From: Rhodanobacter sp. AS-Z3
GTDB taxonomy: Bacteria; Pseudomonadota; Gammaproteobacteria; Xanthomonadales; Rhodanobacteraceae
DNA length: 64,000 nucleotides
Direction: 5' to 3'
Assembly: GCF_029224025.1 (NCBI RefSeq)
Contig: NZ_CP119392.1
Coordinates: 1,201,001 to 1,265,000, forward strand
Shown here piece after piece: positions 1 to 8,287 of this stretch; the first letter of the stretch is position 1, and each line of letters opens with the position of its first letter. Position numbers and translations under genes: made by a program. Under the pieces are notes generated by a model that was not told the DNA's origin, ran no database searches, and was given only the letters and a program-made list of their open reading frames with translations.

Positions 1-312
1 TGCGGGTGTACTTCGCCGTTCGCGGCGTGATGCTTCGGTTTGCGGAGCGACTTCAGTGAATTTCCAGCCGCGAGGCCACCGCGGTGCCTCGGTCGAATTG
101 CCAGTAACAAGCCGGGCGGCACTTCTACAAGCCTGCTGTTGCGCGCGTTATTGGGGGGCTTTTCAAGCAGCCCGCTGGTCATGCTATCATTGCCAGCTCA
201 CAAGCCCGCCGGTCGGTGGGCTTGCGCTGTGGATGAAAGCTCCGCTATCATCTCGCGCCTTTGATCCACCGATTATGCGTACCGCCTCACGGCGGCAGAC
301 AGGTATTCCGAA
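1..312. other. rplM upstream region with leader hairpin
   Basis: No coding region is supported here. A strong inverted repeat (stem 201-210 with 215-224, one G-U pair, loop GGTC) lies 88 bases before the rplM start and has no T-run, so it is not a classical terminator. Two TATCAT hexamers (185-190 and 246-251) could be -10 elements; the second has a weak TTGCGC (222-227) 18 bases upstream. In E. coli the rplM-rpsI mRNA leader is the site of L13 autoregulation; whether this hairpin serves that role is inference. Confidence 0.35.
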
Positions 313-741
313 ATGAAAACGTTCAGCGCCAACGCAGACAACATCAAGCGCGACTGGTTCGTGGTTGATGCCACGAACAAGACGCTCGGTCGCCTGTCGA
401 CCGAAATCGCCCGTCGTCTGCGCGGCAAGCACAAGCCGGAATACACCCCGCATTGTGACACCGGCGATTATATCGTGGTGATCAATGCTCAGAAGGTGGC
501 CGTCACCGGTGCCAAGCTGAACGACAAGAAGTATCACCGCTTCACCGGTTACATCGGCAACCTGAAGACCACCAGTCTGAAGGACCTGCTGGCCACCTAC
601 CCGGAGCGCGTGATCGAGATCGCCGTCAAGGGCATGCTGCCGAAGAATCCGCTGGGCCGCGAAATGTATCGCAAGCTCAAGGTCTATGGTGGCGCCGAGC
701 ATCCGCATACCGCACAGCAGCCGCAGGCGCTGGAAATCTAA
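313..741 (+). CDS. rplM: 50S ribosomal protein L13
   Basis: Large-subunit ribosomal protein L13, an early-assembly 23S rRNA binder. The 142-residue length equals the usual bacterial L13, and the family core is clear ([17 protein letters not shown] near residue 17, [13 protein letters not shown] near 51, the [10 protein letters not shown] block near 110). The ATG follows an AGG-containing leader. rpsI starts 9 bases after the stop, giving the conserved rplM-rpsI operon. No anomalies seen. Confidence 0.98.
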   Translation: MKTFSANADNIKRDWFVVDATNKTLGRLSTEIARRLRGKHKPEYTPHCDTGDYIVVINAQKVAVTGAKLNDKKYHRFTGYIGNLKTTSLKDLLATYPERVIEIAVKGMLPKNPLGREMYRKLKVYGGAEHPHTAQQPQALEI

Positions 742-750
742 GGAAATATG

Positions 751-1143
751 ATGAGCATCCAGCAGAATTACGGCACCGGCCGCCGCAAGACCTCCGCCGC
801 TCGCGTGTTCCTGCGCAAGGGCAAGGGCGAAATCATTGTCAACGGCAAGACGCTCGAAGCCTTCTTTGGCCGCGAGACCTCCTGCATGATCGTGCGCCAG
901 CCGCTTGAGCTGACCGAAAACACCGACAAGTTCGACATCAAGGTGACGGTTGCCGGTGGCGGCATCACCGGTCAGGCCGGTGCGATCCGTCTGGGCATCG
1001 CCCGCGCGCTGGTCGAGTACGACGAAAGCCTGAAGTCGCCGCTGCGCAAGGCCGGTTTCGTGACTCGCGACGCCCGTGAAGTCGAGCGCAAGAAGGTCGG
1101 TCTGCACAAGGCACGTCGCGCGACCCAGTTCTCCAAGCGTTAA
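751..1143 (+). CDS. rpsI: 30S ribosomal protein S9
   Basis: Small-subunit protein S9, whose C-terminal tail reaches the P-site tRNA. The protein has the [15 protein letters not shown] opening, the [19 protein letters not shown] core and the basic ending in SKR. Two adjacent ATGs exist (748 and 751). AGGA at 741-744 lies 6 bases from the second and 3 from the first, so 751 is preferred, giving 130 residues as in E. coli S9. It is cotranscribed with rplM; a tRNA gene follows 12 bases after the stop. Confidence 0.97.
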   Translation: MSIQQNYGTGRRKTSAARVFLRKGKGEIIVNGKTLEAFFGRETSCMIVRQPLELTENTDKFDIKVTVAGGGITGQAGAIRLGIARALVEYDESLKSPLRKAGFVTRDAREVERKKVGLHKARRATQFSKR

Positions 1144-1155
1144 TCCAAGCTCTAC

Positions 1156-1229
1156 AGCCCCGTCGCCAAGCGGTAAGGCACCTGACTCTGACTCAGGCAT
1201 CGGAGGTTCGAATCCTTCCGGGGCTGCCA
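1156..1229 (+). tRNA. tRNA-Gln (anticodon CTG)
   Basis: Full cloverleaf of 74 bases including an encoded CCA. Acceptor stem 1156-1162 (AGCCCCG) pairs with 1219-1225 (CGGGGCT), followed by discriminator G and CCA. The D-loop has AAGCGGTAAGGC typical of tRNA-Gln. The anticodon stem CCTGA/TCAGG encloses CTCTGAC, so the anticodon is CTG. The T-loop is TTCGAAT. It lies just after rpsI and before a terminator, so it may be cotranscribed with the ribosomal protein operon. Confidence 0.95.
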
Positions 1230-1275
1230 ATACAACTCGATCTCGATACGCGCTGCCACCGGCGATCCTTGATCC

Positions 1276-1303
1276 AAATGCCCGCCTTTTGGCGGGCATT
1301 TTC
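1276..1303 (+). terminator. Rho-independent terminator after tRNA-Gln
   Basis: Perfect 11-bp inverted repeat AAATGCCCGCC (1276-1286) / GGCGGGCATTT (1291-1301) with a TTTT loop and a short T-rich 3' side. It ends the rplM-rpsI-tRNA unit. The following ~190 bases up to the ClC gene contain nothing else I can identify. Confidence 0.85.
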
Positions 1304-1494
1304 GTTGTGGCTGGTCTGGTCCAACGGTGTGCCGAGTGAGGTGGGTGTACTGCTGGCATCGGTCGGCTGGCTGCTCTGTCCAGTCGGGTGATGCCTCGAT
1401 AGCGAAAGATATTGCGAAATAAATCATCCACTTGGCTCTTCGGTTTTGCACTGCAGCAGGGTAAAATTCCCGCTTTATCTTGCGTGAAACCTGA

Positions 1495-3411
1495 ATGACG
1501 CCGACGAACAATGATCCTGCGCGCCACGCCGATGTGCGCACCGTGGGCAGTACTGACGCGCTGCCAATTGCTCCGGCGCTGGGACCCTCTCTACAAGCAG
1601 CGCGAATGCCGCTCAAATCCACCCTGGTCACCCGGCGAATTTTGCTGATCAGCGCGCTGGCCGTGATTCTGGGCGTCGTGGCGGCGTATGTCGCACAGCT
1701 GTTGATGCTCACAATCAACCTGATTACCGATCTGTGCTTCTATGGCCGCGTGTCCGACGTCATCGGTCCAAACGCACGGACGGGCTCGTTCGTGCTGTCA
1801 CCGGCAGACAATCACCTGGGTGCGTGGGTGATCCTGATTCCGGTCATAGGTGGCCTGCTGGCAGGCATCATGGCGCGCTGGGGCTCGCGCGCGATCCAGG
1901 GCCACGGTATTCCCGAGGCGATGGAGCAGATTCTTACCAACGAATCCAATATCCCGGCCCGAATCACCTGGCTGAAGCCATTGTCCTCCGCGTTCGCGAT
2001 TGGTACGGGTGGTCCGTTCGGTGCTGAGGGTCCGATCATTTCCACCGGTGGCGCGATGGGTTCGCTGATCGGCCAGTTGCTGCATGTCACCGCGAACGAG
2101 CGCAAGGTACTGCTGGCCGCAGGCGCAGCCGCCGGCATGGCCGCGGTGTTTGGTGCACCGGTGGCGTCGCTGGTGCTGGCGGTAGAGTTGCTGTTGTTTG
2201 AGCTGCGCCCGCGCTCATTGATCCCGGTGGCGCTGGCGGCGGTGACGGCGGTTGGCGTGCGTTACGCCACGTATGGTTCGGCCCCGGTGTTTCCGATGCC
2301 GGAGGTATTGCAGCCAGGTGGCGAGGCGCTGATCAGTTTCGTATTGATCGGTGGTCTGGTCGGTTACGCCTCGATCTGGGTGACCAGGGCCGTCTATGGC
2401 GTAGAAGACCTGTTCGAAAAGCTGCCGATCCACTGGATGTGGTGGCCGGCGCTCGGTGCACTCGCGGCCGGTGTGGTCGGCTGGATTGAGCCCAGGACGC
2501 TTGGCGTCGGTTACGACAATATCGACGCGCTGGTACAGGGCCACTTCGGTCTGAGCTTGTTGCTGACCTTCGGCGCGCTGAAGTTTGTTTCCTGGGTGAT
2601 TGCACTGGGTAGTGGTACGTCCGGCGGCACGCTGGCGCCGCTGTTCATGATCGGCGGATCACTGGGTGCGGCGATCGGCATCGGTATCAATTGCGTCTTG
2701 CCAGGTATCCACGTGGATCCGCGAATTGCCGCACTGGTCGGCATGGCGGCCATTTTTGCCGGTTCCTCGCGCGCACTTCTGACGGCGGTGGTGTTTGCCT
2801 TCGAAACAACCCGTCAGCCCGCCTCCCTGCTGCCCCTGCTGGGCGGTTGCACGGCGGCTTATCTGATCTCTGCCTTGCTCATGCGCAACACCATCATGAC
2901 CGAGAAGATCGCGCGGCGCGGGGTCAAGGTGCCGTCTGAATATGCGGCTGATTTTCTGGAACAGGTGAGTGTGGGTACGGTGTGTTCGCGTGATGTGGCG
3001 ACCTTGCAGACAACCCAGACGCTGGCAGAAGTTCGGCGCTGGCTGGCCGATGAATCGGTCGACACGCAGCATCGAGGATATCCAGTGATCGACGAACACG
3101 GTCACGTGAAAGGCATGCTGCCCCGACGCACCCTGCTGGATCCGCAATGGCATTACACGCTGTCGCTGGCTGAGTTGGTGACGCAACCGCCGATCGCGGT
3201 CAATGAAGGCCACACGCTGCGTGAGGCGGCCGATCACATGGTGGCTGAACGTGTTGGCCGCTTGCTGGTGGTCAGCAAGGATGATCCGCGCAAGCTGGTG
3301 GGCATCATCACGCGGGGCGATATCCTCACGTCTCACGCCCAGCGTCTGCGTGAGGCGCGTTTCAAGGACCGGCACATCAAGCTGGGCAAGTCGGGAAAGT
3401 CAGCCGCGTAA
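1495..3411 (+). CDS. ClC-family chloride channel/antiporter with CBS domains
   Basis: Inner-membrane ClC protein, moving chloride (possibly coupled to protons). The 638-residue chain has a ~45-residue soluble N-terminus, about 10-12 hydrophobic segments over residues 45-470, and a soluble C-terminus with two CBS repeats (about 495-550 and 560-620) that usually sense adenine nucleotides. Filter motifs are GHGIPE (near 135), GAEGP (near 178, carrying the gating glutamate; E. coli ClC has an arginine where this has alanine) and GGTLAP (near 380). The start is uncertain: ATG 1606 (MPLKST) would remove an unusual 37-residue leader. A single gene bounded by noncoding DNA. Confidence 0.9.
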   Translation: MTPTNNDPARHADVRTVGSTDALPIAPALGPSLQAARMPLKSTLVTRRILLISALAVILGVVAAYVAQLLMLTINLITDLCFYGRVSDVIGPNARTGSFVLSPADNHLGAWVILIPVIGGLLAGIMARWGSRAIQGHGIPEAMEQILTNESNIPARITWLKPLSSAFAIGTGGPFGAEGPIISTGGAMGSLIGQLLHVTANERKVLLAAGAAAGMAAVFGAPVASLVLAVELLLFELRPRSLIPVALAAVTAVGVRYATYGSAPVFPMPEVLQPGGEALISFVLIGGLVGYASIWVTRAVYGVEDLFEKLPIHWMWWPALGALAAGVVGWIEPRTLGVGYDNIDALVQGHFGLSLLLTFGALKFVSWVIALGSGTSGGTLAPLFMIGGSLGAAIGIGINCVLPGIHVDPRIAALVGMAAIFAGSSRALLTAVVFAFETTRQPASLLPLLGGCTAAYLISALLMRNTIMTEKIARRGVKVPSEYAADFLEQVSVGTVCSRDVATLQTTQTLAEVRRWLADESVDTQHRGYPVIDEHGHVKGMLPRRTLLDPQWHYTLSLAELVTQPPIAVNEGHTLREAADHMVAERVGRLLVVSKDDPRKLVGIITRGDILTSHAQRLREARFKDRHIKLGKSGKSAA

Positions 3412-3676
3412 GTGCAGTCATGCGCCGGTGCGGAACGGCATGCGTTTGCTTTGGGTGTCATGGATGTGAGCTCGTTATCCTCGCGCCAGCGAGGATCGGG
3501 CGCCGTTGGCGATCGGCGAAGAGTCGAGGTCACTGGATTGCTGTTTTCGAAGGCATGACGAAACATCTGGCTATGCGCTGCCTGCCCACTCAAGTCAGAG
3601 CCATCGCGGCCTGACGCAGAAACACGAAACGGTCCTCGCGGGCCGTTTTGCGGTGCAGTGCAAGCAGTGCGGCGGC
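3412..3676. repeat. Intergenic region with degenerate REP-like palindromes
   Basis: No gene seen between the convergent ClC and rpiA genes. A perfect 8-bp stem (ATCCTCGC 3477-3484 / GCGAGGAT 3489-3496, loop GCCA) is followed near 3530-3560 by CACTGGATT...CATGACGAA, which resembles a decayed copy of a palindromic intergenic repeat (CACTGGATTCC...GGAATGACG type) common in xanthomonads. Near 3629-3650 a weaker AAACGG/CCGTTT hairpin with TTTT could terminate the upstream gene. Family assignment is from memory. Confidence 0.35.
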
Positions 3677-4318
3677 TTACATCTCGCGATCGCCGATCAA
3701 CACCACATCGGCGGGTCGCTGCGCAAACAAGCCCACGGTGACAATACCCGGAAGCTGGTTCAATTCACCTTCCAGCGACGCCGGGTCGACAATCTGCCAG
3801 CCGTGCACATCGATGATCCAGTTGCCGTTGTCGGTGACCACACCATCACGCCACACCGGATTGCCGCCGCGCTTGACGATCTCTCGGCCGATCAGGCTGC
3901 GTGCCATCGGGATCACTTCGATCGGCACCGGGAACTTGCCGAGCAGTTCGACTTTCTTGCTTGAGTCGATGATGCAGACGAACTTCTCGCTCGCGGCGGC
4001 GACAATCTTCTCGCGGGTCAATGCCGCACCACCGCCCTTGATCAGGCGCTTGTACGGATCGCATTCGTCGGCACCATCGACGTACAAGGTCAACGGGCCG
4101 GCGGCGTTGAGGTCGAGCACCGGAATGCCGAGGCGCTTCAGCTGGGCGGTGGATTGTTCCGAGCTGGATACCGCACCCTGGATGCGATCCTTCAGGTCGG
4201 CCAGCGCGTCGATGAAGAAGGCCACCGTGGAACCGGTGCCGACACCGACGATGGCACCGTCCTCCACGTAACGGATCGCGGCTTCGCCGGCCTGACGCTT
4301 TTCGTTTGCGTTGCTCAT
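3677..4318 (-). CDS. rpiA: Ribose-5-phosphate isomerase A
   Basis: Interconverts ribulose-5-phosphate and ribose-5-phosphate in the pentose phosphate pathway. From ATG 4318 the protein has 213 residues. The phosphate loop GVGTGSTV lies near residue 25, DGADE at 81-85 and [11 protein letters not shown] at 94-104. The catalytic set D81, D84, K94 and E103 of E. coli RpiA falls at the same numbers here, which strongly supports this start over an upstream in-frame one at 4384. It is the last gene of the minus-strand zapA/fau group, 28 bases after the EVE-domain gene. Confidence 0.97.
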   Translation of the reverse strand: MSNANEKRQAGEAAIRYVEDGAIVGVGTGSTVAFFIDALADLKDRIQGAVSSSEQSTAQLKRLGIPVLDLNAAGPLTLYVDGADECDPYKRLIKGGGAALTREKIVAAASEKFVCIIDSSKKVELLGKFPVPIEVIPMARSLIGREIVKRGGNPVWRDGVVTDNGNWIIDVHGWQIVDPASLEGELNQLPGIVTVGLFAQRPADVVLIGDREM

Positions 4319-4346
4319 GCGGGATTCCCGTGCAAAGTTGATGCGC

Positions 4347-4799
4347 TCATTCCAGCGCCAGAATGTATTTCCAGTGAGTGGCATCGACCGGCATCACCGA
4401 CAGTCGATTGCCCTTGCGCAGCAGCGGCATCTCGGCCAGCGTGTCGTGGCCCTTGAGTTCATCCAGACTGATTGTGCGCTTGAGCTTCTTGACGAACTTC
4501 ACATCGACCAGCATCCAGCGCGGGTTGTCGCGCGAACTGCCCGCATCGAAGTATTTGCTCTTCGGGTCGAACTGGCTGGGGTCCGGGTAGGCGTCGGTGG
4601 CCACTTCCGCAATCCCGACAATGCCGGGCACCGTGCAGTTGGAATGGTAGAAAAACACCTTGTCGCCCGGGCGCATGCCGTCGCGCATGAAGTTGCGCGC
4701 CTGATAGTTGCGAACCCCATCCCAGGCTTCCTGCTTCTTGCGTTTGAGCTCGTCGATCGAGAATGCATCAGGCTCGGATTTCATCAACCAGTGATTCAT
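4347..4799 (-). CDS. EVE domain-containing protein (Thy28 family)
   Basis: 150-residue single-domain protein matching the EVE/PUA-like fold (thymocyte nuclear protein 1 family), thought to bind modified bases in nucleic acid. Visible family blocks are [15 protein letters not shown] at the N-terminus, [14 protein letters not shown] near 27, [11 protein letters not shown] near 46, GIVGIAEV near 60 and the WxxVDV core. Its ATG overlaps the preceding fau stop by four bases (ATGA), so the two are probably translationally coupled. The substrate is unknown. Confidence 0.9.
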   Translation of the reverse strand: MNHWLMKSEPDAFSIDELKRKKQEAWDGVRNYQARNFMRDGMRPGDKVFFYHSNCTVPGIVGIAEVATDAYPDPSQFDPKSKYFDAGSSRDNPRWMLVDVKFVKKLKRTISLDELKGHDTLAEMPLLRKGNRLSVMPVDATHWKYILALE

Positions 4800-5401
4800 G
4801 CAGTGGCTTCCGGGTGACAGTCGATCAGTTCGCGCTCGGTGGCGATGAAGTCGAGCGGAACGTCCCAGTCCTGTTCCTCGACTTCGGGCAGCTCCTGGAA
4901 CGCATAGGCAATGCCGACCAACAATGGCTCGGTCGGACGCACTTGTTCGTTGAGAAAGGCGAAGCTGCGGTCGTAATAGCCGCCGCCGTGACCGAGTCGA
5001 TTGCCGCGGCGATCGAAACCCAGCAGAGGCACCAGCACCAGATCGACCTGGCACGGTTCCAGCAATTCGGCAGGATTCGCCGGCTCGGGAATGCCGTAGC
5101 GATTCGGTTGTACCGCATCGCCCACATTCCACGCGGCGAAACGCAATGTCTTTCCCGTACCAATTACCGGCAGCAGGAATTGCTGGCCGCGCGTGGCCAG
5201 CGGCGGGATCACCATGTTCAACGGCAGTTCGCCGTGGCTGGCCCAGTAGCCTGCCACGCGAGCGTCGGTGAAATATTCGGGCAGTTGCTCGAGGCTGCGG
5301 CGCAAGCCCTGCGCGGCGGCGATACGCTCGGCAGGAGCCAGGGCGCGGCGGCGTTCGGCCAGTTGCTGACGAAGATCGCGGCGTTGGGCGTTGACGTCCA
5401 C
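4796..5401 (-). CDS. fau: 5-formyltetrahydrofolate cyclo-ligase
   Basis: ATP-dependent conversion of 5-formyl-THF to 5,10-methenyl-THF (also called ygfA). The Mg/ATP-binding signature GHGGGYYDR is present, preceded by DLVLVPLLGFD. The GTG at 5401 gives 201 residues, a normal length. The frame stays open further upstream, but that part reads through the 6S RNA, so the extension is rejected. It lies downstream of zapA and 6S RNA, the arrangement known from E. coli, where ygfA is cotranscribed with ssrS. An ATG at 5421 is out of frame. Confidence 0.93.
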   Translation of the reverse strand: MDVNAQRRDLRQQLAERRRALAPAERIAAAQGLRRSLEQLPEYFTDARVAGYWASHGELPLNMVIPPLATRGQQFLLPVIGTGKTLRFAAWNVGDAVQPNRYGIPEPANPAELLEPCQVDLVLVPLLGFDRRGNRLGHGGGYYDRSFAFLNEQVRPTEPLLVGIAYAFQELPEVEEQDWDVPLDFIATERELIDCHPEATA

Positions 5402-5426
5402 GTTGCGCGCGGCTCCGGCATGGTCG

Positions 5427-5452
5427 CCTCGTTCGTGTTTCCGCGAACGAGG
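5427..5452 (-). other. Hairpin between 6S RNA and fau
   Basis: Perfect 9-bp inverted repeat (5427-5435 with 5444-5452, CCTCGTTCG/CGAACGAGG) with an 8-base loop, 26 bases before the fau GTG. No T-run follows on either strand, so a simple terminator is unlikely. A processing or leader structure in the 6S-fau transcript is possible (inference). Confidence 0.4.
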
Positions 5453-5469
5453 GAAGAAAAGAAGTGGCG

Positions 5470-5652
5470 TAAACCGCGATGCCGCTGCCCACCAAACGAC
5501 CTTGATCCAAGATGGATCAGGTGGGAGGGCTACAGGGTCTAAAGGCTTTCCGCACGCGGCGGACATGCACAACAACCGATGTGAAACCGACCCGGGGCCG
5601 TATGTAGGAACAAGGCAAATGTAAGAGTGTGCTGGCGCACATCGCAGAAGAC
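5470..5652 (-). ncRNA. ssrS: 6S RNA
   Basis: About 183 bases between zapA and fau on the same strand, the conserved gammaproteobacterial location of 6S RNA, which binds sigma70-RNA polymerase and represses promoters in stationary phase. Landmarks in the minus-strand RNA: the 5' CTGCGATG pairs with the 3' CATCGCGG to close the long hairpin. AAGCCTTTAGA corresponds to the E. coli AAGCCUUAAAA bubble strand. A conserved 3' arm has the GATCCATCTTGGATC stem-loop followed by GGTGGGCAGCGGCATC. Ends are approximate. Confidence 0.85.
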
Positions 5653-5720
5653 GCCGGGGGTTATTTTAGGCGCTTGGTCTGGAATGTGCCACTGGCACTG
5701 CATCATTTCTGATGCTGCGT

Positions 5721-6035
5721 TCAGCGCTTCAGCGTTTCGTGCTCGAAAGCGTCATTCAGCTTGCGCTGCAGGCTGGCAAGGCCGTCGCTGAGTCGCTGTT
5801 CCTGGCTGTCATGCTGCTTGCGCAGGCCAAGGAATTCATGCGCAACGCTGATCGCGGTGAGCACGGCCAACCGTTCGAAGCTGGGCGCCTTGGCGTTGGC
5901 GCGCAGTTCGCGCATCTTGCGGTCCAGATAGCCGGCAGCTTCCAGCAGGCCCTCGCGTTCTTCCGGTGCGCAGGCAATCAGGAATTCGCGGTCGATCAGT
6001 CGCAGCGCGACCGGTTCGCTGACAGGTGTGTTCAT
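5721..6035 (-). CDS. zapA: Cell division protein ZapA
   Basis: 104-residue FtsZ-ring stabiliser that crosslinks FtsZ protofilaments at midcell. The N-terminal globular part (ALRLIDREFLIACAPEEREGL, AAGYLDRKMREL) and the helical/coiled-coil C-terminus (EFLGLRKQHDSQEQRLSDGL onward) match ZapA in order and length. Its ATG shares one base with the stop of the zapB-like gene just upstream, implying coupled translation. 6S RNA follows on the same strand. Confidence 0.94.
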   Translation of the reverse strand: MNTPVSEPVALRLIDREFLIACAPEEREGLLEAAGYLDRKMRELRANAKAPSFERLAVLTAISVAHEFLGLRKQHDSQEQRLSDGLASLQRKLNDAFEHETLKR

Positions 6036-6274
6036 CAGCTATTGCTCTCAAGCGACTTCAGGCGCTGGATCATCGCCTCGACACGGCCGCGGGCCTGTTC
6101 GTTGCGCGCCATCAACCCTGCGCGCTCGCCGGACAGTTGCTCCTGGCTGTGGCGCAGGCTGCGGTTTTCCTCGGTCAGCCGGCGCACGGTCTCAAGCAGC
6201 CGATCAAGCTGCTGGGCCAGGCTGGCCAGTTGCTGCTGCACCAGATCGGGCTGGGCGGGGTCGGGCGTGCTCAT
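6035..6274 (-). CDS. ZapB-like coiled-coil protein (TIGR02449-type)
   Basis: 79-residue, almost entirely heptad-repeat protein (LVQQQLASLAQQLDRLLETV, then LTEENRSLRHSQEQL), resembling the small coiled-coil family always found next to zapA in gammaproteobacteria and often described as ZapB-like. The role is probably in the Z ring together with ZapA; this rests on context. The start at 6274 has no Shine-Dalgarno, but a TATAGT -10 lies exactly 7 bases before it (see promoter entry). Confidence 0.8.
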   Translation of the reverse strand: MSTPDPAQPDLVQQQLASLAQQLDRLLETVRRLTEENRSLRHSQEQLSGERAGLMARNEQARGRVEAMIQRLKSLESNS

Positions 6275-6281
6275 GAGCGAA

Positions 6282-6287
6282 ACTATA
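6282..6287 (-). promoter_or_regulatory. Extended -10 element of zapB-like/zapA operon
   Basis: On the minus strand TGC precedes TATAGT (6287-6282), an extended -10. Transcription would be expected to start about at the A of the zapB-like ATG at 6274, and no purine-rich ribosome-binding site exists in between. No good -35 hexamer is visible. Confidence 0.4.
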
Positions 6288-6386
6288 GCAGGAGGTTGAC
6301 GGAAATCTGCGAGCGGGTCGGCAGACACGAATGTCACACGTCCGGTGCATTAAACTTGGCCGCCATTCTTGCGAAGGAGCACCGCC

Positions 6387-6950
6387 ATGACGGCTACCGG
6401 GCCAATCGGCCACGACGACATCGATGCCTTGATCATGCGCCTGCGACTCGGCACCGAAGCCAGTGAGTTGCACGGTTCGTTGTGCGGGTATCTGGCTGGC
6501 GGTGCCACGCCGCAAGGTGGCAACGTGCTTGCAGCGCTGCAGCTCGACGGCGAGGCCACTGCCCCGTCCGCAGACGATCTTTCGCTGCTGCAACGGCTGA
6601 CCCGCCAGTGTGAAAGCGAGCTGTCCGACGCGGAGCTTGGATTCGAGCCGTTGCTGCCGGCTGACGACCGCCCGCTGACCGAGCGCGCCGAAGCCGTGGT
6701 GGACTGGTGTCGTGGCTTCCTCGGCGGTTTTGGCCTGGCTGGCACGGCGGCTCACGCGTCGTTGTCGGAGGAGGCGCAGGAGATTCTGCGCGATCTGGGC
6801 ACGATCGCCGCCTCGTCCTTCGATTTCGACAACGAAGACGAAGACGAAGATGCGCTGATCGAAGTTCAGGAATTCATTCGGGTCGGCGTCTTGCTGCTTT
6901 ACACCGAATGCAATCGGCACGATCCGGCGGCCAGCGGCAGCGTGCATTGA
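6387..6950 (+). CDS. ygfB: UPF0149 family protein YgfB
   Basis: 187-residue YgfB/YecA-family protein (UPF0149). Family features are the LHGSLCGYLAGG block near residue 27, WCRGFLGGFGLAG near 110, an acidic stretch (NEDEDED) and EFIRVGVLLLYTE near the end. The ATG at 6387 has GAAGGAGC eight bases upstream. In Pseudomonas, YgfB has been linked to beta-lactam resistance regulation; its general biochemical role is unsettled. Its stop overlaps the TTG start of pepP, as in the conserved ygfB-pepP pair, divergent from the zapA operon. Confidence 0.9.
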   Translation: MTATGPIGHDDIDALIMRLRLGTEASELHGSLCGYLAGGATPQGGNVLAALQLDGEATAPSADDLSLLQRLTRQCESELSDAELGFEPLLPADDRPLTERAEAVVDWCRGFLGGFGLAGTAAHASLSEEAQEILRDLGTIAASSFDFDNEDEDEDALIEVQEFIRVGVLLLYTECNRHDPAASGSVH

Positions 6951-8287
6951 TTCCCTCCGAGTCTGCCGCGGCGGCCCTCAGTATCGGCCCGGACGAATTC
7001 GCTCGACGACGCCGCCAGCTGATGAAGATGGCGGGCGAGGATGCGGTGATGCTGGTGGCTGCCGCACCCGAGCGCATGCGCAATGCCGATGCCGCGTGGC
7101 CGTATCGGCAAGACTCGGATTTCCACTATCTGGCCGGCTTCCCGGAAAGCGATGCCGTACTGGCACTGTTGCCAGGCCGCAAGCATGGCGAAGTGGTGTT
7201 GTTCTGCCGCGAGCGCGATGTGGAACGCGAGCGCTGGCACGGCCACGCCATCGGTACCGAACAGGCGGTGACTGATTACGGCATGGACGATGCGTTCCCG
7301 ATCGAGGACATCGACGACATCCTGCCCGGCATGATCGAGGGCAGGGCGCGGGTCTATTGCCACTTCGGACGCGAGCCGCAGTTTGATGCACAACTGCTGA
7401 GCTGGATGCGTCGGCTGCGTCAGTTGCGCGGTGGCGGCGTGGTGCCGAAGGAATTCGTGGCGCTGGGCTATCTGCTGCATGACTTGCGTTTGTACAAGTC
7501 GAAGGCCGAGCTGCGGCTGATGCGTGCTTCGGCCGAGATTGCGGTGGAAGCGCATCGGGCGGCGTTGCAGGCAGCCACGCCGGGGCGTCACGAGTACGAA
7601 GTTGAAGCCGAATTGTTGCGCGTGGTGCGCAGTCGCGGCGCGGTGCCGGCGTTCGTGCCGATCGTTGCGGGTGGCGCAAATGCCTGCGTAATGCACTACC
7701 AAAGTAACCGCGCGCGTTTGCGCGATGGTGACCTGCTGCTGATCGATGCCGGTGCGGAATGGGACTGCTACGCGTCCGACATCAGTCGCACGTTTCCGGT
7801 CAACGGGCGTTACAGCCGCGAGCAGCGCGCCTTGTACGAAGTGGTGTTGGCCGCACAACTGGCCGCCATCGACGAAGTGCGCCCCGGTCGTGCGTTCAAT
7901 GCGGCGCATAACGCGGCGGTGCGCGTGTTGAGCGAGGGCCTGTGCGAACTTGGCCTGCTGAAGGGCAGTGCGGATGCGGCGATTGCCGGGGGCAGTTACC
8001 AGCGCTTCTTTCCGGCCAAGACCGGTCACTGGCTGGGCTTGGATGTGCACGATGTGGGTGACTATCGCATCGACGGTGAATCGCGTCTGCTTGAGGCCGG
8101 CATGGTGCTGACCGTCGAACCCGGTCTGTATGTGTCACCCGACGATCGCACGGTGGCCGAACGCTGGCGTGGTATCGGCATCCGCATCGAAGACGATGTG
8201 GCAGTCACCCGTGACGGCAATGAAGTGCTCACCGCGGCGATGCCACGGCAAGCCGAGGAAATCGAGGCCTTACTGGCCGCGCGCTAA
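6947..8287 (+). CDS. pepP: Xaa-Pro aminopeptidase PepP
   Basis: Manganese aminopeptidase P that removes N-terminal residues preceding proline. The N-terminal creatinase-like domain includes YPYRQ-like PYRQDSDFHYLAGF near residue 47. The C-terminal pita-bread domain holds all metal ligands: DAGAEWD and SDISRTF (two Asp), HDVGDY (His), VEPGLY (Glu) and RIEDDV (Glu). I place the start at TTG 6947, overlapping the ygfB stop (TTGA), which gives 446 residues and aligns with E. coli PepP (441). The frame is open further upstream inside ygfB, but that part lacks homology. The stop overlaps the convergent cydX stop. Confidence 0.93.
   Translation: MIPSESAAAALSIGPDEFARRRRQLMKMAGEDAVMLVAAAPERMRNADAAWPYRQDSDFHYLAGFPESDAVLALLPGRKHGEVVLFCRERDVERERWHGHAIGTEQAVTDYGMDDAFPIEDIDDILPGMIEGRARVYCHFGREPQFDAQLLSWMRRLRQLRGGGVVPKEFVALGYLLHDLRLYKSKAELRLMRASAEIAVEAHRAALQAATPGRHEYEVEAELLRVVRSRGAVPAFVPIVAGGANACVMHYQSNRARLRDGDLLLIDAGAEWDCYASDISRTFPVNGRYSREQRALYEVVLAAQLAAIDEVRPGRAFNAAHNAAVRVLSEGLCELGLLKGSADAAIAGGSYQRFFPAKTGHWLGLDVHDVGDYRIDGESRLLEAGMVLTVEPGLYVSPDDRTVAERWRGIGIRIEDDVAVTRDGNEVLTAAMPRQAEEIEALLAAR

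Noticed and set aside
187..1527. Long open frame on the minus strand across rplM, rpsI and tRNA-Gln
   Set aside because: It is antisense to three certain genes, its sequence is arginine/histidine-rich shadow coding, and it has no recognisable domain.
5427..5452. Perfect hairpin considered as a terminator of 6S RNA
   Set aside because: There is no T-run on the 3' side in the minus direction, so I record it only as a structural element.
5402..5575. In-frame upstream extension of fau
   Set aside because: The residues would be translated from the 6S RNA gene and have no homology; the GTG at 5401 gives the normal protein length.
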